Assembly (NCBI RefSeq): GCF_004345645.1 | Contig: NZ_SLWS01000020.1 | Coordinates: 1-64,000, forward strand | Direction: 5' to 3' | DNA: 64,000 nt | Source: Actinocrispum wychmicini | GTDB lineage: Bacteria > Actinomycetota > Actinomycetes > Mycobacteriales > Pseudonocardiaceae | In this document: one piece after another, positions 42,662-51,165 of the stretch | Numbering within the stretch: the stretch's first letter is position 1 | Layout: each line of letters opens with the position of its first letter | Notes under the pieces: model-generated | What the model saw: only the letters and a program-made list of their open reading frames with translations | Told to the model about the DNA's origin: nothing | Databases searched by the model: none | Position numbers and translations under genes: made by a program

Positions 42662-43861
42662 CTAGTGGCTCATCACGCAACCTTGGCCGGGTAATGGGTC
42701 CAGGTGCGGATGGGTGAGTCGGTGGCGAAGCTGGTCTTGGGTCGGGCATGAGCGTTGCGCCATCGGATGTAGGCGGCGATCGCGGCATTCTGCTCGTCGT
42801 GGGTGCGGTGGTCGGTGCCGTTGAGGGCGAAGTACCGCAGCGCGGCGAACTCAGCTTCGATCCAGTTCAGCCAGGACCCATAGGTCGGCAGGAACACTAA
42901 TTCGACCTGGTTGCCAGCGGCCCAGGCGGTGACGGTGGGATGCCGATGTGGGGAGAAGTTGTCGCAGACCACGTACAACTTCTCGCCGGGCCACCGGTCC
43001 CGCAGCGCCTGGAGTAGTCCCAGGAACTCGCGATGCCGCTTGCGGGCCCGGATGCGATAGAACATCTTGCCGGTCGTCAGATCCAGCGCGGCCAGCATGT
43101 GCATCACGCCGCCGGTGCGGTTGTAGGTTGCCCGTAATCGGCGTGGCGAGGACATCGGCCGCCAGGCTTTTCCTTTGCGGGGCTGGAGGTTGAGCGGGCC
43201 GAACTCGTCCACGCAGACCACCCGGCCATCCGTCGGTGGATGGTCGTAGAGGTCGAGGATCCGGTGCATCTTGGCGATGAAGTCCGGGTCGGTGGAGGTC
43301 TTCCAGGTCGTGGAGGTCTGCCAGGACACCTTCCCATCGCGCAGGATCCGCCGCACGGTCTCGATCGAGATCGGCACCATCGACAACCTGCCCACCAGAT
43401 GATCTCGTAGTTTCGCCAGCGACCAGGTGCTGAACGCGGTGATGCCCCAATCGGCGGGGGACGTCCGGGCGATCAGGCAGATCTGCTCCCGCAGATACTC
43501 ACCGATCTTCCGCGGTCGACCCCCGCTCCATTTTGGGTCCAAAGCATCGAACCCCCGCTCGTTGAACGCGTGGATCACATCCCGCACGTAATCCGCGCTG
43601 ACCCGCAACAAGCCGGTGATGTCCCCGACCGCCTGGCCCTGGCCGGACATCAGCACCACGATCGCCCGGCGCAACTTGACCGGGTCCTTGGCCGTGCGGG
43701 TGATCCGCTGCAGCTTGCGGCCCTCGTCCATCGACAACGACCGGACGAACACATCCGGACGACGAGCCATGACCACCTCCCACTCCACTGAGTGGGACCA
43801 GCCTGGCGGAGCCCTCCAAGAAGATCAATTACACGGTCAACGTTGCGTGTTGAGCCACTAG
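42662..43861 (-). mobile_element. Intact IS630-family insertion sequence
   Basis: About 1.2 kb. The ends ctagtggctcatcacgcaac (left) and, on the opposite strand at the right, ctagtggctcaacacgcaac are near-perfect terminal inverted repeats, extending to a further ttg with two mismatches in 24. A TA dinucleotide lies at each boundary, as expected for IS630/Tc1-type insertion. The right end touches the 3' end of the HAD hydrolase gene. Confidence 0.82.
42673..43770 (-). CDS. IS630-family transposase
   Basis: 365 residues from ATG at 43770, preceded by GGAGGTGGTC. An N-terminal helix-turn-helix region (AVGDITGLLRVSADYVRDVIHAF, then DPKWSGGRPRK linker) is followed by the DDE domain: VVCVDEFGPLNLQ (first Asp), LYVVCDNFSPHRHP (second Asp, D-N) and TYGSWLNWIEAEFAALR (Glu). 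Intact and flanked by terminal repeats, so potentially active. Confidence 0.92.
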   Translation of the reverse strand: MARRPDVFVRSLSMDEGRKLQRITRTAKDPVKLRRAIVVLMSGQGQAVGDITGLLRVSADYVRDVIHAFNERGFDALDPKWSGGRPRKIGEYLREQICLIARTSPADWGITAFSTWSLAKLRDHLVGRLSMVPISIETVRRILRDGKVSWQTSTTWKTSTDPDFIAKMHRILDLYDHPPTDGRVVCVDEFGPLNLQPRKGKAWRPMSSPRRLRATYNRTGGVMHMLAALDLTTGKMFYRIRARKRHREFLGLLQALRDRWPGEKLYVVCDNFSPHRHPTVTAWAAGNQVELVFLPTYGSWLNWIEAEFAALRYFALNGTDHRTHDEQNAAIAAYIRWRNAHARPKTSFATDSPIRTWTHYPAKVA

Positions 43862-44628
43862 GCGGCTCCGGCCCATCGAAGGATATCGACTACTCCCGCC
43901 GTAGCGGGATACGGCGATACGTAATCGACGACCGCCTTTACTTCCCAGGTAGCGTTCGCCGGGCAGGCCGAGCGCCCGGCCAATCGCAGCATAGGTAGAT
44001 CGTTCCAAGAGTCGCCGATTGCGAGCACGCCAGTCCAGTCCATCCCCCTGCGCTCAAGGATCACCTCTATCCCAAACGCCTTATCGACTCCGGCGGCGGT
44101 AATGTCCACGGCGGCGACGGAGCGGGTTAGATTTACTCCAGACAGACCCGCTGAGATCAACAATTCATAGAGCCGCTCTACCGTGTATGGCGACTCGGGA
44201 TAGACGCTGTAACTGGCAATCTTCCCAAGTTCCTCACGATATCCAGCCGGAGGCAATAGGGATCGGATAGTTGTGACGTCCACTCGATCTGACAGAACTT
44301 CGTAATGATCTGTTTGCGGGTCATAGAGGACTGCGCCTGCCTCGCAAACAAACTCTGTCTTTGAGTCCAACAGGTGCAGCATCTGCGTGATCGCTTCTAT
44401 ATATGGGACCGGGCGCCCAGTGCAAATCGAAAACTCCAATGAAGACGCCTTGATCATCTTTGCAAGCTCCATCATCGCTGGAAGATCAAAAGGTGCTCCT
44501 TTACCCTCGACTATACAGCCTTCGTTATCACAAAATACAAGCACATCCACTCCTAAGAAGATCCCAGACCAAATGCCGCCTTCCAGCGACTTGTCATCCA
44601 TCACGTTCAGCGACGCGAGCCCATGCAC
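43858..44628 (-). CDS. HAD-superfamily phosphatase
   Basis: 256 residues if the ATG at 44628 is used; ATG at 44601 (MDDKSLEGG) avoids overlap with the upstream gene. The HAD motifs are LVFCDNEGCIVEGKG (nucleophile Asp, with Glu in place of the second Asp), SICTGRPVPYIEAI (motif 2), and GVLAIGDSWNDLPMLRLAG (motif 4, GDSWND), a Cof/sucrose-phosphatase-type cap arrangement. It probably dephosphorylates a small sugar phosphate or nucleotide. The stop codon TAG lies in the terminal repeat of the adjacent IS630, so the original C-terminus may have been longer. Cotranscribed with the DUF4916 gene. Confidence 0.75.
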   Translation of the reverse strand: MHGLASLNVMDDKSLEGGIWSGIFLGVDVLVFCDNEGCIVEGKGAPFDLPAMMELAKMIKASSLEFSICTGRPVPYIEAITQMLHLLDSKTEFVCEAGAVLYDPQTDHYEVLSDRVDVTTIRSLLPPAGYREELGKIASYSVYPESPYTVERLYELLISAGLSGVNLTRSVAAVDITAAGVDKAFGIEVILERRGMDWTGVLAIGDSWNDLPMLRLAGRSACPANATWEVKAVVDYVSPYPATAGVVDILRWAGAA

Positions 44629-45140
44629 AATGGAGATGATCGGAACAGTTTCAGTGCATCATATACTACCGAACCTTGTCCGAATCCAAAGTCCTGGCCA
44701 GGCGGCGGTGAATCAATTTCAAACGTTTGGAATCCATAAGCCTCTCCTTGAGGAATGATCGTACCACAAACTTCACCAGCATATGTTATAGAGACAGCGT
44801 TCTTCCGAGGGTCATGAAGCGCCCCCCTTGTCAATTCCCTGAAGTACTGGTAAACACCCACGAGCACCAAGGTCTCTTCCCTCAACTCGGCATTCTCACC
44901 AAGAGTGGCTTGGACATGGCGCTCGAGAGCCTCGTGCAGATGTTCATCGATTAACACACGACCTCCAATCAGATTTAGCCCGCGACGGCCACCAGGTATG
45001 TCCCTTAGAATGAGTCCAAACTTCTGGCCACCGTCCACAATCGGAAGCAGGTCAACACACAATATCGGCACTCGAGACGATACGAACTGATACTCTTCGT
45101 CCGACAACCACGCATCGCCGGCATTCATATACTCGCGCAT
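44607..45140 (-). CDS. DUF4916 / NUDIX-like hydrolase
   Basis: 177 residues; ATG at 45140 follows GGAGGGAAAAG. AWLSDEEYQFVSSRVPILCVDLLP is the DUF4916 opening. GLNLIGGRVLIDEHLHEALERHVQATLG occupies the position of the Nudix box but is degenerate, keeping G-G and Glu residues without the REx2EE core. The family belongs to the NUDIX fold in actinobacteria and is thought to act on nucleoside diphosphate-linked compounds. It overlaps the HAD gene by 22 bases, suggesting sequential action, for example pyrophosphate cleavage then dephosphorylation. It follows the STAND gene by 136 bases on the same strand. Confidence 0.72.
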   Translation of the reverse strand: MREYMNAGDAWLSDEEYQFVSSRVPILCVDLLPIVDGGQKFGLILRDIPGGRRGLNLIGGRVLIDEHLHEALERHVQATLGENAELREETLVLVGVYQYFRELTRGALHDPRKNAVSITYAGEVCGTIIPQGEAYGFQTFEIDSPPPGQDFGFGQGSVVYDALKLFRSSPLCMGSRR

Positions 45141-45276
45141 CTTTTCCCTCCGTGATATTTGCGCAAAAGCCCGCTCGCATCGAGAGGATGCTAGTGCAGG
45201 AATACAGCGCTACATATAGGACGTCTTCAAATGCCCGCAAATCACTCGATAGACTCTGTGTCGCTGGCCTGACCTA

Positions 45277-48200
45277 CTACAGTTCCTTCAGTTCCACCTC
45301 CAGTTGAAGAGCTTGAACCATACGCCGTCGTCGCCCGTACTCTATTTTCCTCACGAGACTGACGGCCTCAGCGAGGCCTCTGGTGATACCAGGTCTAACG
45401 GACTCCCTTTCAGACCCAGTCATCGTTTGCCAAAACGCTAGATGACAGGCTGTACGTTGCAAGAGGATGTCCGTGTACAGCAAATCCATCTGTCCTCTCT
45501 CAGCCTCGAAAGTAGCATTGTCAAGATCTTGTAAAGCTCTTCCGTAATCGTCTGATCTGCGCCGTACACGATAGAAGTGGGCCCTCTCAAGCAAGCCTCG
45601 CACGAGATAATCCGAGTAACCTGCCGCCTGCAGTTGGATAATGGAGTCATCCAGGATGGCGTTGGCATCCGCAATTAAAGCGGGAGTCGCGACACTGCCC
45701 TCAACGAGCGAGCGGCGGCCTGCTCCAACGACAAGGAGTTTAATAGCACTAGACAAAAGCGAGGAATCCTCGCCATTCGTTCCCCAATTCGCGTCAGTTG
45801 CCTCTTCAGCCAAAAGCTCGCTAGCATGACCGGTCTCAATCAAGTAATAACCATATCTGTACAAACCCTGAGAATAAAGAAATGACGGACGCGCGTCGGC
45901 GATTAACCGCGCCTCTTCAAAGAGTGTATGCGTCTGACTGACGTTGCCAAGCATGAAGTGCACCTCAGCCAGTGCACCTCTGGAATGCATTCTGAAGTAA
46001 GGATCAGCGCCTCGCGATGAATATTCAATTGCCGCTCGTCCCGCGGTCATCGCCGAATCGTCTTCATCGTTAGCCGCTACAAGTTTACCTGCAATTACCA
46101 GGAGTTCACAGCGCTGTGCAGCCGCATAGGCTGCGTCTTCAAGCTCCTCCTGTCCAGCGTCTGTAGAACTAATTTCCCGAACCACTGCTCCAAAACAATC
46201 GCGTGCATCAAGTAGTCGACCCAACTGCCGAAGGCGCACACCAGCATTAGTCAAGACCAGCACTCGTGATCGCGCTCCGAGCCGTCGGTCCTGAATTTCG
46301 TTCCAATGCCGGTCTCGAAAGTAGTTGGACAAAGCCACCAGGTCCGACCCGGTCATTCCAAGTCGCCTTGTTGAGAAACTGGTCCTTCGCCCTCTCCATA
46401 TCCGTGGCTCGAGAACCGAATCAAAGACATCTTGGTGTAATCCAGCGGCGCATCCGTGGGTGACGGCCGCATACAGTGAATTCATGTCTTGAGAGTTCGA
46501 TGGCTGGTACGGCGCCTGATTTCGATAGTAGTGATATAAAGCTGTGTTTCCCTTATTCCACGCACGATTCCCCGACTTCTGCAACTGATCGCGAAAATGT
46601 TCCCTCACGAGTGGATGCGCGTCAAGCGTACCCGGCCAATCAGGAATAGGGCCGTTAAGAAGCCCCATCCCCCTAAGAGCGGCAACCGAACGGTTCCACT
46701 CATCGCTCCCGACGCCAAGCAAGCTTGTGCCTGAATTGAGCGTTGCAGTAGCCAAGACCGCTGCCATCGCGTCCGGCGTTGCCGGACGATCAAAGAGTCC
46801 CACTATGTGCAGCAACGCCAGATCATCACGTCGGTCTCCTCGTTCGAGCCAGGTGACATACGAATCCATGACCCGCCGCGCATGGCCGCCTTCATGTGCG
46901 TCAATTGTAAGTTGCCTCAAATCAAAACGGCCTGTAATATCACCATCATGGACTTCGCGCAGATAGTTACCCAATAGTGTGATGGCAAGAGCATGGCCGT
47001 CAACCTGACGAACTGCTGGTTGCAATTGCGCGAAAGACGCCCTCGGTTTGCGAAGCAAACTCCTAAGCAGTGCTGCCCCAGCCTCATCGTCTAGGTTTTC
47101 CAACTTAACTTCAGTGACTGTCGGTTTCTGGCCGCCTCGGTCGTATTCAAACCGACGGAGATCGGTTAACGGGACGCGAGTTGTCACGACGCAGAGACCC
47201 ATCCAATCTGGCCTGGCAAGCTGCTGGAGCATGGCGCGCATTGAATCGTCCGTCAGCTGCCCACCCACATGTGGCGAGTTAATCGGATGTTGCAGAGGCT
47301 CCAGTCCATCAAGGATAAGTAACGTCTTATGACGTTTAACAAGCGACGCCAGTCGAATCCCCTTCTCAGTCGGACTTCTAATGTAGGACGATTCATCACC
47401 TAGCCAGCTAAGTGCGAAGTTGACAAATGGGTCAGCGGAAACAAGGTTTTCTCGAGTACCTTGGCTATAAAATGACCACGCTAGAACCTTCGTGGCGCCA
47501 CGATAGTCCGCATCGCGCATTTCCTCGAGGAATGTATTCACCAACGCAGACTTTCCGGTCCCTCCGTATGCAACTACGGGTACAATGCGAGTGTGCTTCG
47601 AGCCCCACGCTTGCCTCAGGTTAGCAAGTTGTTCGTCGCGTCCAACGAGACTTTTTGTCGTCATCGGAAGCCCACGATTAAAGACATTTTCTTGGGAGAG
47701 GCTCTTACTCGCCATCGCAAGCGTGCCCTCATAGCTGTAGGGGCGTTGGTGATCCCGGCCATGCGTATCGAACGTCCTGATTTCTGATATAGTCGACAAT
47801 TCCTCGTAAGCGTCTTGCGCCTGCGCTGGCGTTCCCGCGACTAGAAGCCGTGGATACTCGCACTGGTCCGAGAAAGGCCGAAGACGGGTCTGCGTAAGGA
47901 CATTCCAAATGTCATGCCACGGCCTACTTGACTCTTTCGATCTGAGATCAACAGCGACCAGTGGAGACTTATGATAGCTGGGCCTAGACTGACATTGCCA
48001 GAACACTTTCCCAACCAATTCGAGATTTCGTCCGGCGTCATACACAGTTCGGGCGCGTGCCCTGGCAAGACATGCTAGAAGTGCTTTGCTTCGATGAGCC
48101 CCGGGCTCGCCAACGAGCCAAAACACGAGAAGCCTATCCGGGCTTTCCTTCTGCTGTTTCGCATCAAGCCACCTGTCGAATGTCTTTCCCAAGGTGATGA

Positions 48201-49128
48201 ATTCTGTCTGAAGACCCTGCAAGCGCCCTTGTCGCAACGTGTTTACATTGACAACTTCTCCGAGTCGTATGCTCGCTAGCTCTGTATCACCACGCGCTGA
48301 TAACCCAATTGAGAAGTCGTCAGGTGTCCACACGTGTAGGCCTAGTTGTCTGAATTCATCCTCCCATTCGGCGGAGAGATCGGGCGCGTCGGCGAGCTGT
48401 AGCAGGTGCGTGATCGTTTGAGCTCCTTGTTCCTTGCTAGCGGCTATGGTGTCCACAGGGCGAACAATGAGTGAGGCATTCCCTTGCCTAAGGTTGTGTT
48501 CTACCACAACACCAATTGCAAAGCCGCGATGGAAAACCAAAGCACCTGATATTCCCCGCCACAGGGACGAATCATTCACCTCCCCGATTCCGTCGTCGAC
48601 CCGCACTGTCTCTAGCTGCGGATCCAGCATTACTAAACGTGGAGGGATGGCTCCGAAATCATCCGTTGTACGTATGCGCCCACGTATGTGAGCGACGTTT
48701 CGAACATGGTTTCGCGGATCTGTCTGCCACGATGGATAGCCAATGGCATCACAAGGTGAAAGTATAGTAGCGTATCTCCGGTCCACGTTGGCAAACGGTA
48801 CTGGCGACACCTCTGAGATGCCCCCTTTATCTAGCTCTAGGAGTGCAATGTCAAGCCGTTGCGAAATCGCGGGATGAGTATCGTGAACGGCAATGGTTGC
48901 AGACACACGAGCGCCGTCGCTTAGTCTTCGTATAGATATTTCTCGGGTTGATGATCCAGATCGGTTTTGGCGGTAAATGCAATGCGCTGCGGTGAGCACC
49001 AGACGGCCACCAACCAGGTACCCCGAACCGAAAATATACGTTCCATCTTCTAGCCTAGATGTCACCGCGACAACACGATTCACAGGAATCGGAGCGGCGA
49101 CCGACATTCCTATAGCTGACATTGTCAC
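45277..49128 (-). CDS. Trypsin-like protease / STAND NTPase / helical-repeat conflict protein
   Basis: 1283 residues, intact. Residues about 15-215 are a trypsin-like serine protease with a complete triad: His49 (LTAAHC), Asp93 (RLDIALLEL), Ser194 (WRGISGALV). Residues about 300-460 hold a P-loop-like region with a degenerate GEPGAHRSKALL. Residues about 490-800 are the STAND/NB-ARC-type NTPase: VGRDEQLANL, Walker A GGTGKSAL at 522-529, Walker B LLILDGLE at 603-610, and LVREHFRDQL of the winged helix. From about 860 to the end are TPR-like helices for ligand sensing. Such proteins are predicted immune receptors: sensing by the repeats drives NTP-dependent assembly and releases the protease. 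A Trypco2 gene lies 36 bases upstream. The cellular target is unknown. Start may be ATG 49122 or 49110. Confidence 0.85.
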   Translation of the reverse strand: MTMSAIGMSVAAPIPVNRVVAVTSRLEDGTYIFGSGYLVGGRLVLTAAHCIYRQNRSGSSTREISIRRLSDGARVSATIAVHDTHPAISQRLDIALLELDKGGISEVSPVPFANVDRRYATILSPCDAIGYPSWQTDPRNHVRNVAHIRGRIRTTDDFGAIPPRLVMLDPQLETVRVDDGIGEVNDSSLWRGISGALVFHRGFAIGVVVEHNLRQGNASLIVRPVDTIAASKEQGAQTITHLLQLADAPDLSAEWEDEFRQLGLHVWTPDDFSIGLSARGDTELASIRLGEVVNVNTLRQGRLQGLQTEFITLGKTFDRWLDAKQQKESPDRLLVFWLVGEPGAHRSKALLACLARARARTVYDAGRNLELVGKVFWQCQSRPSYHKSPLVAVDLRSKESSRPWHDIWNVLTQTRLRPFSDQCEYPRLLVAGTPAQAQDAYEELSTISEIRTFDTHGRDHQRPYSYEGTLAMASKSLSQENVFNRGLPMTTKSLVGRDEQLANLRQAWGSKHTRIVPVVAYGGTGKSALVNTFLEEMRDADYRGATKVLAWSFYSQGTRENLVSADPFVNFALSWLGDESSYIRSPTEKGIRLASLVKRHKTLLILDGLEPLQHPINSPHVGGQLTDDSMRAMLQQLARPDWMGLCVVTTRVPLTDLRRFEYDRGGQKPTVTEVKLENLDDEAGAALLRSLLRKPRASFAQLQPAVRQVDGHALAITLLGNYLREVHDGDITGRFDLRQLTIDAHEGGHARRVMDSYVTWLERGDRRDDLALLHIVGLFDRPATPDAMAAVLATATLNSGTSLLGVGSDEWNRSVAALRGMGLLNGPIPDWPGTLDAHPLVREHFRDQLQKSGNRAWNKGNTALYHYYRNQAPYQPSNSQDMNSLYAAVTHGCAAGLHQDVFDSVLEPRIWRGRRTSFSTRRLGMTGSDLVALSNYFRDRHWNEIQDRRLGARSRVLVLTNAGVRLRQLGRLLDARDCFGAVVREISSTDAGQEELEDAAYAAAQRCELLVIAGKLVAANDEDDSAMTAGRAAIEYSSRGADPYFRMHSRGALAEVHFMLGNVSQTHTLFEEARLIADARPSFLYSQGLYRYGYYLIETGHASELLAEEATDANWGTNGEDSSLLSSAIKLLVVGAGRRSLVEGSVATPALIADANAILDDSIIQLQAAGYSDYLVRGLLERAHFYRVRRRSDDYGRALQDLDNATFEAERGQMDLLYTDILLQRTACHLAFWQTMTGSERESVRPGITRGLAEAVSLVRKIEYGRRRRMVQALQLEVELKEL

Positions 49129-49164
49129 AAAAGCTTAGGCTATCACCCTACCTTTGCTACCAGC

Positions 49165-49506
49165 TTAGTCCCGGTCCTGCGCCTGGGTCGCTGAATCAAG
49201 CTGCGGTTCATTTTGAGCCTGGTCGGCGACAATTAAATCTACCGGATCTTCTCTGAAGTTTTGTTGTATCGGCTGCAGTTGTAGCTTCAAGGTCTGAGTC
49301 GTAGCAGATTCAAGTCTTGCGCCCGCCTGGAGCACCCCCCAGCCAATTTTTCCGCCCCCAATCTTTGTCACAACAACCTGAAGTGTCAGTTCAATGGGGT
49401 TAACGCGAAACCCAATGCCTTGCCCGTCTCCCCGCGCGTACGCCTCATACAGTTCTAGTCGGAGCGCATCTATTGCATCGGCCAAGCCCGCCACAGCGTC
49501 GTCCAT
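49165..49506 (-). CDS. Trypco2-family protein (trypsin-co-occurring domain)
   Basis: 113 residues from the ATG at 49506, chosen for cgaggggtcgagg upstream. LADAIDALRLELYEAYARGDGQGIGFRVNPIELTLQVVVTKIGGGKIGWGVL is the Trypco2 pattern: a helix, then a beta-sheet ending in a Gly-rich KIGGGKIGWG turn, then TQTLKLQLQPI. The C-terminal 25 residues are acidic and variable. Trypco domains were described by comparative genomics as small partners of trypsin-containing conflict proteins, and this one is the first gene of the pair. It may gate or present the protease. Confidence 0.82.
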   Translation of the reverse strand: MDDAVAGLADAIDALRLELYEAYARGDGQGIGFRVNPIELTLQVVVTKIGGGKIGWGVLQAGARLESATTQTLKLQLQPIQQNFREDPVDLIVADQAQNEPQLDSATQAQDRD

Positions 49507-50447
49507 AGCCTCGACCCCTCGAAGATCCTTTGACTGGAGTCGACCAGTATAAGCCTTGCAGAGGGGGACGAGAAGGTAAGCGCATCTGAGTTTGCCGGTT
49601 GACCCGCTGTTCGTTACAGCGGCGCGCACTCCGCTGCAGGCTCAACTACCCCCTTTGACCTTGGCCTTTCTGTCGAGGTTTGATCAAGTGGGGTTACTGT
49701 TGGGTTGTCCGGCTCGGGCCTAAAGATCTTGCTGGTACTGCGTCAACTGGAGGGGCCGCCGCTGATTTGCGGGCGGGCCGCGGCCAGGATCTTCAGAGCG
49801 GAGCTTGCCCAGGGGCACGAACGCACATCGGTTCTAACGAAAGCTGCTTCACAGATGTCAGAGCTTCTGGCAAAACGCGATCAGGCTGTCCACCGTCGGC
49901 GAGTCACCGAACGCAAATCGTTGGCCTGCAGGTCTGGCTCGTATGTTTGCTAACCGATTCGATTACGAGCAGGATTTCCAAGGGAAGTATAGCGAGGTGT
50001 CCGAATAGGTACGGCACCCCAGAATATAAGCGGACGTGGGGAAGCTTGCGGCCTCGGCGGACAAGATGCAGCCGAGCTCGGCTAGGCGTAGAGCTGGTAC
50101 GCGGGCAGACGGCGCAAGTTCGCGTGCGAACCCTTCGACAACAACTGGATCAGCCGGCAGCGTCGCCTCAAACTCGCTGCCGTGATGCCCGACGCCGGGT
50201 ACGTCGCCGAAGGCGACACAGCCGGGCTAGAAAGCATCCTGACCCGCGTGCGGAGTCTGGGCGAGGACGCCATAGCCCCGCTCGGCTTGCATCTGAGCTG
50301 GTTGGATACCAATCGCGGGCTCACGACCCTGAAAGAGCAGGTCGAGGCAGCCGGAGTGCCGATCGCGATCGGGCCTGTAAATTAATTCGTGTAAGGCAGG
50401 GCGAGCCTGAATAGTCGTCCGATTGGTCGGCTGGATAGGATCAGTTT
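49507..50447. other. Region without a confident gene; promoter side of the Trypco2 unit
   Basis: The first part (about 49507-49700) should carry the promoter of the Trypco2-STAND genes. A rightward frame ending at 50385 (MPDAGYVAEGDTAGLESILTR ... AAGVPIAIGPVN) opens after a stop near 50088 and looks protein-like (alternating helix and strand), but has no upstream start with a ribosome-binding site. It may be the 3' remnant of a lost gene. I recognise no family. Confidence 0.45.
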
Positions 50448-50600
50448 GTGTCTGCGAGTGAACTGAAAAAACGCCCTGCTGGTGGCGATGGTGTTACCGA
50501 CGTGTCGTCGCTGTTGAATGCGGACGTGATTGAGGCGTTGGTTGACAGACGTCCAGGGGTATGGGCGTTGGGGAGATGTAGCCCGACCGCGCACCCGTGA
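50448..50600 (+). pseudogene. N-terminal fragment of an IS256-type transposase
   Basis: GTG at 50448 opens VSASELKKRPAGGDGVTDVSSLLNADVIEALVDR, which resembles the start of actinomycete IS256 transposases. After ALVDR the reading turns to unrelated RPGVWALGRCSPTAHP and stops. It abuts and truncates the leftward cobalamin-binding-like pseudogene, so an IS-mediated deletion probably fused them. Confidence 0.5.
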
Positions 50601-51085
50601 CCGCGTCCACGATCGCTATGGTCGGTTCGCCGCCCAGCACGGCGTCGAAGTCACCCGCGAACCGTGCCCGGTCCAACGTGAAGAAGTGGCCGACGCCGAC
50701 CGTGCGCACGCCCAGCCGGCGCAGCAAGCGCGAGTAGTTGACCGCGATGAACGGGTTCGCCCAGTCCTTGGTGGCGATGAGCGGTTCCCCGCCGAGTATG
50801 ACGACCGTCTTGGGCTCGAAGGACATGACCACTTCGAGCACCTCTCCGTACAGGCTCCCCGGCCGTCGACACCGTCCACGAAAGACTGGTAGTTGTCGAA
50901 CATCCAACGCATGCTCCACGCCCGCTGGGCTCCGGTGTGGTCGGCGTTGTAGACGACGTGGGAGATGCCCGCGTCGTCGAGGAACTTGGAGAGAAAGGTC
51001 AATGTCGGAGCAACGCGGCTGTTGTGCGAGCCACAGAACCGGGGTAATACGGGGGCGCCAGGAGCACCACCTCGACGGTCTGCAT
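50548..51085 (-). pseudogene. Truncated, frameshifted cobalamin-binding (radical-SAM-type) protein
   Basis: From ATG at 51085 the first frame reads MQTVEVVLLAPPYYPGS; the second frame continues LTFLSKFLDDAGISHVVYNADHTGAQRAW ... YQSFVDGVDG; the third carries GSLYGEVLEVVMSFEPKTVVILGGEPLIATKDWANPF ... AVLGGEPTIAIVDAVTGARSGY. This is the N-terminal B12-binding fold of cobalamin-dependent radical-SAM proteins, as in sugar or natural-product tailoring. The CxxxCxxC radical-SAM part is missing because the IS256 fragment ends the gene. At least two frameshifts make it inactive. Confidence 0.6.
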
Positions 51086-51165
51086 GGGTGTCTCGTCTCC
51101 CGTCGGTTGGAGTCGGCGACGCTGGATGCCGAGGGCGGCGGTCAGTGCGGGTGACGCGCATGGCG

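Noticed and set aside
35640..43861. A single composite transposon carrying the nucleotidyltransferase genes
   Set aside because: The flanking IS are of different families (rve-type and IS630), so they cannot act as matched ends.
49705..49953. 82-codon rightward frame upstream of the Trypco2 unit
   Set aside because: No family resemblance or good start; lies in debris-like DNA.
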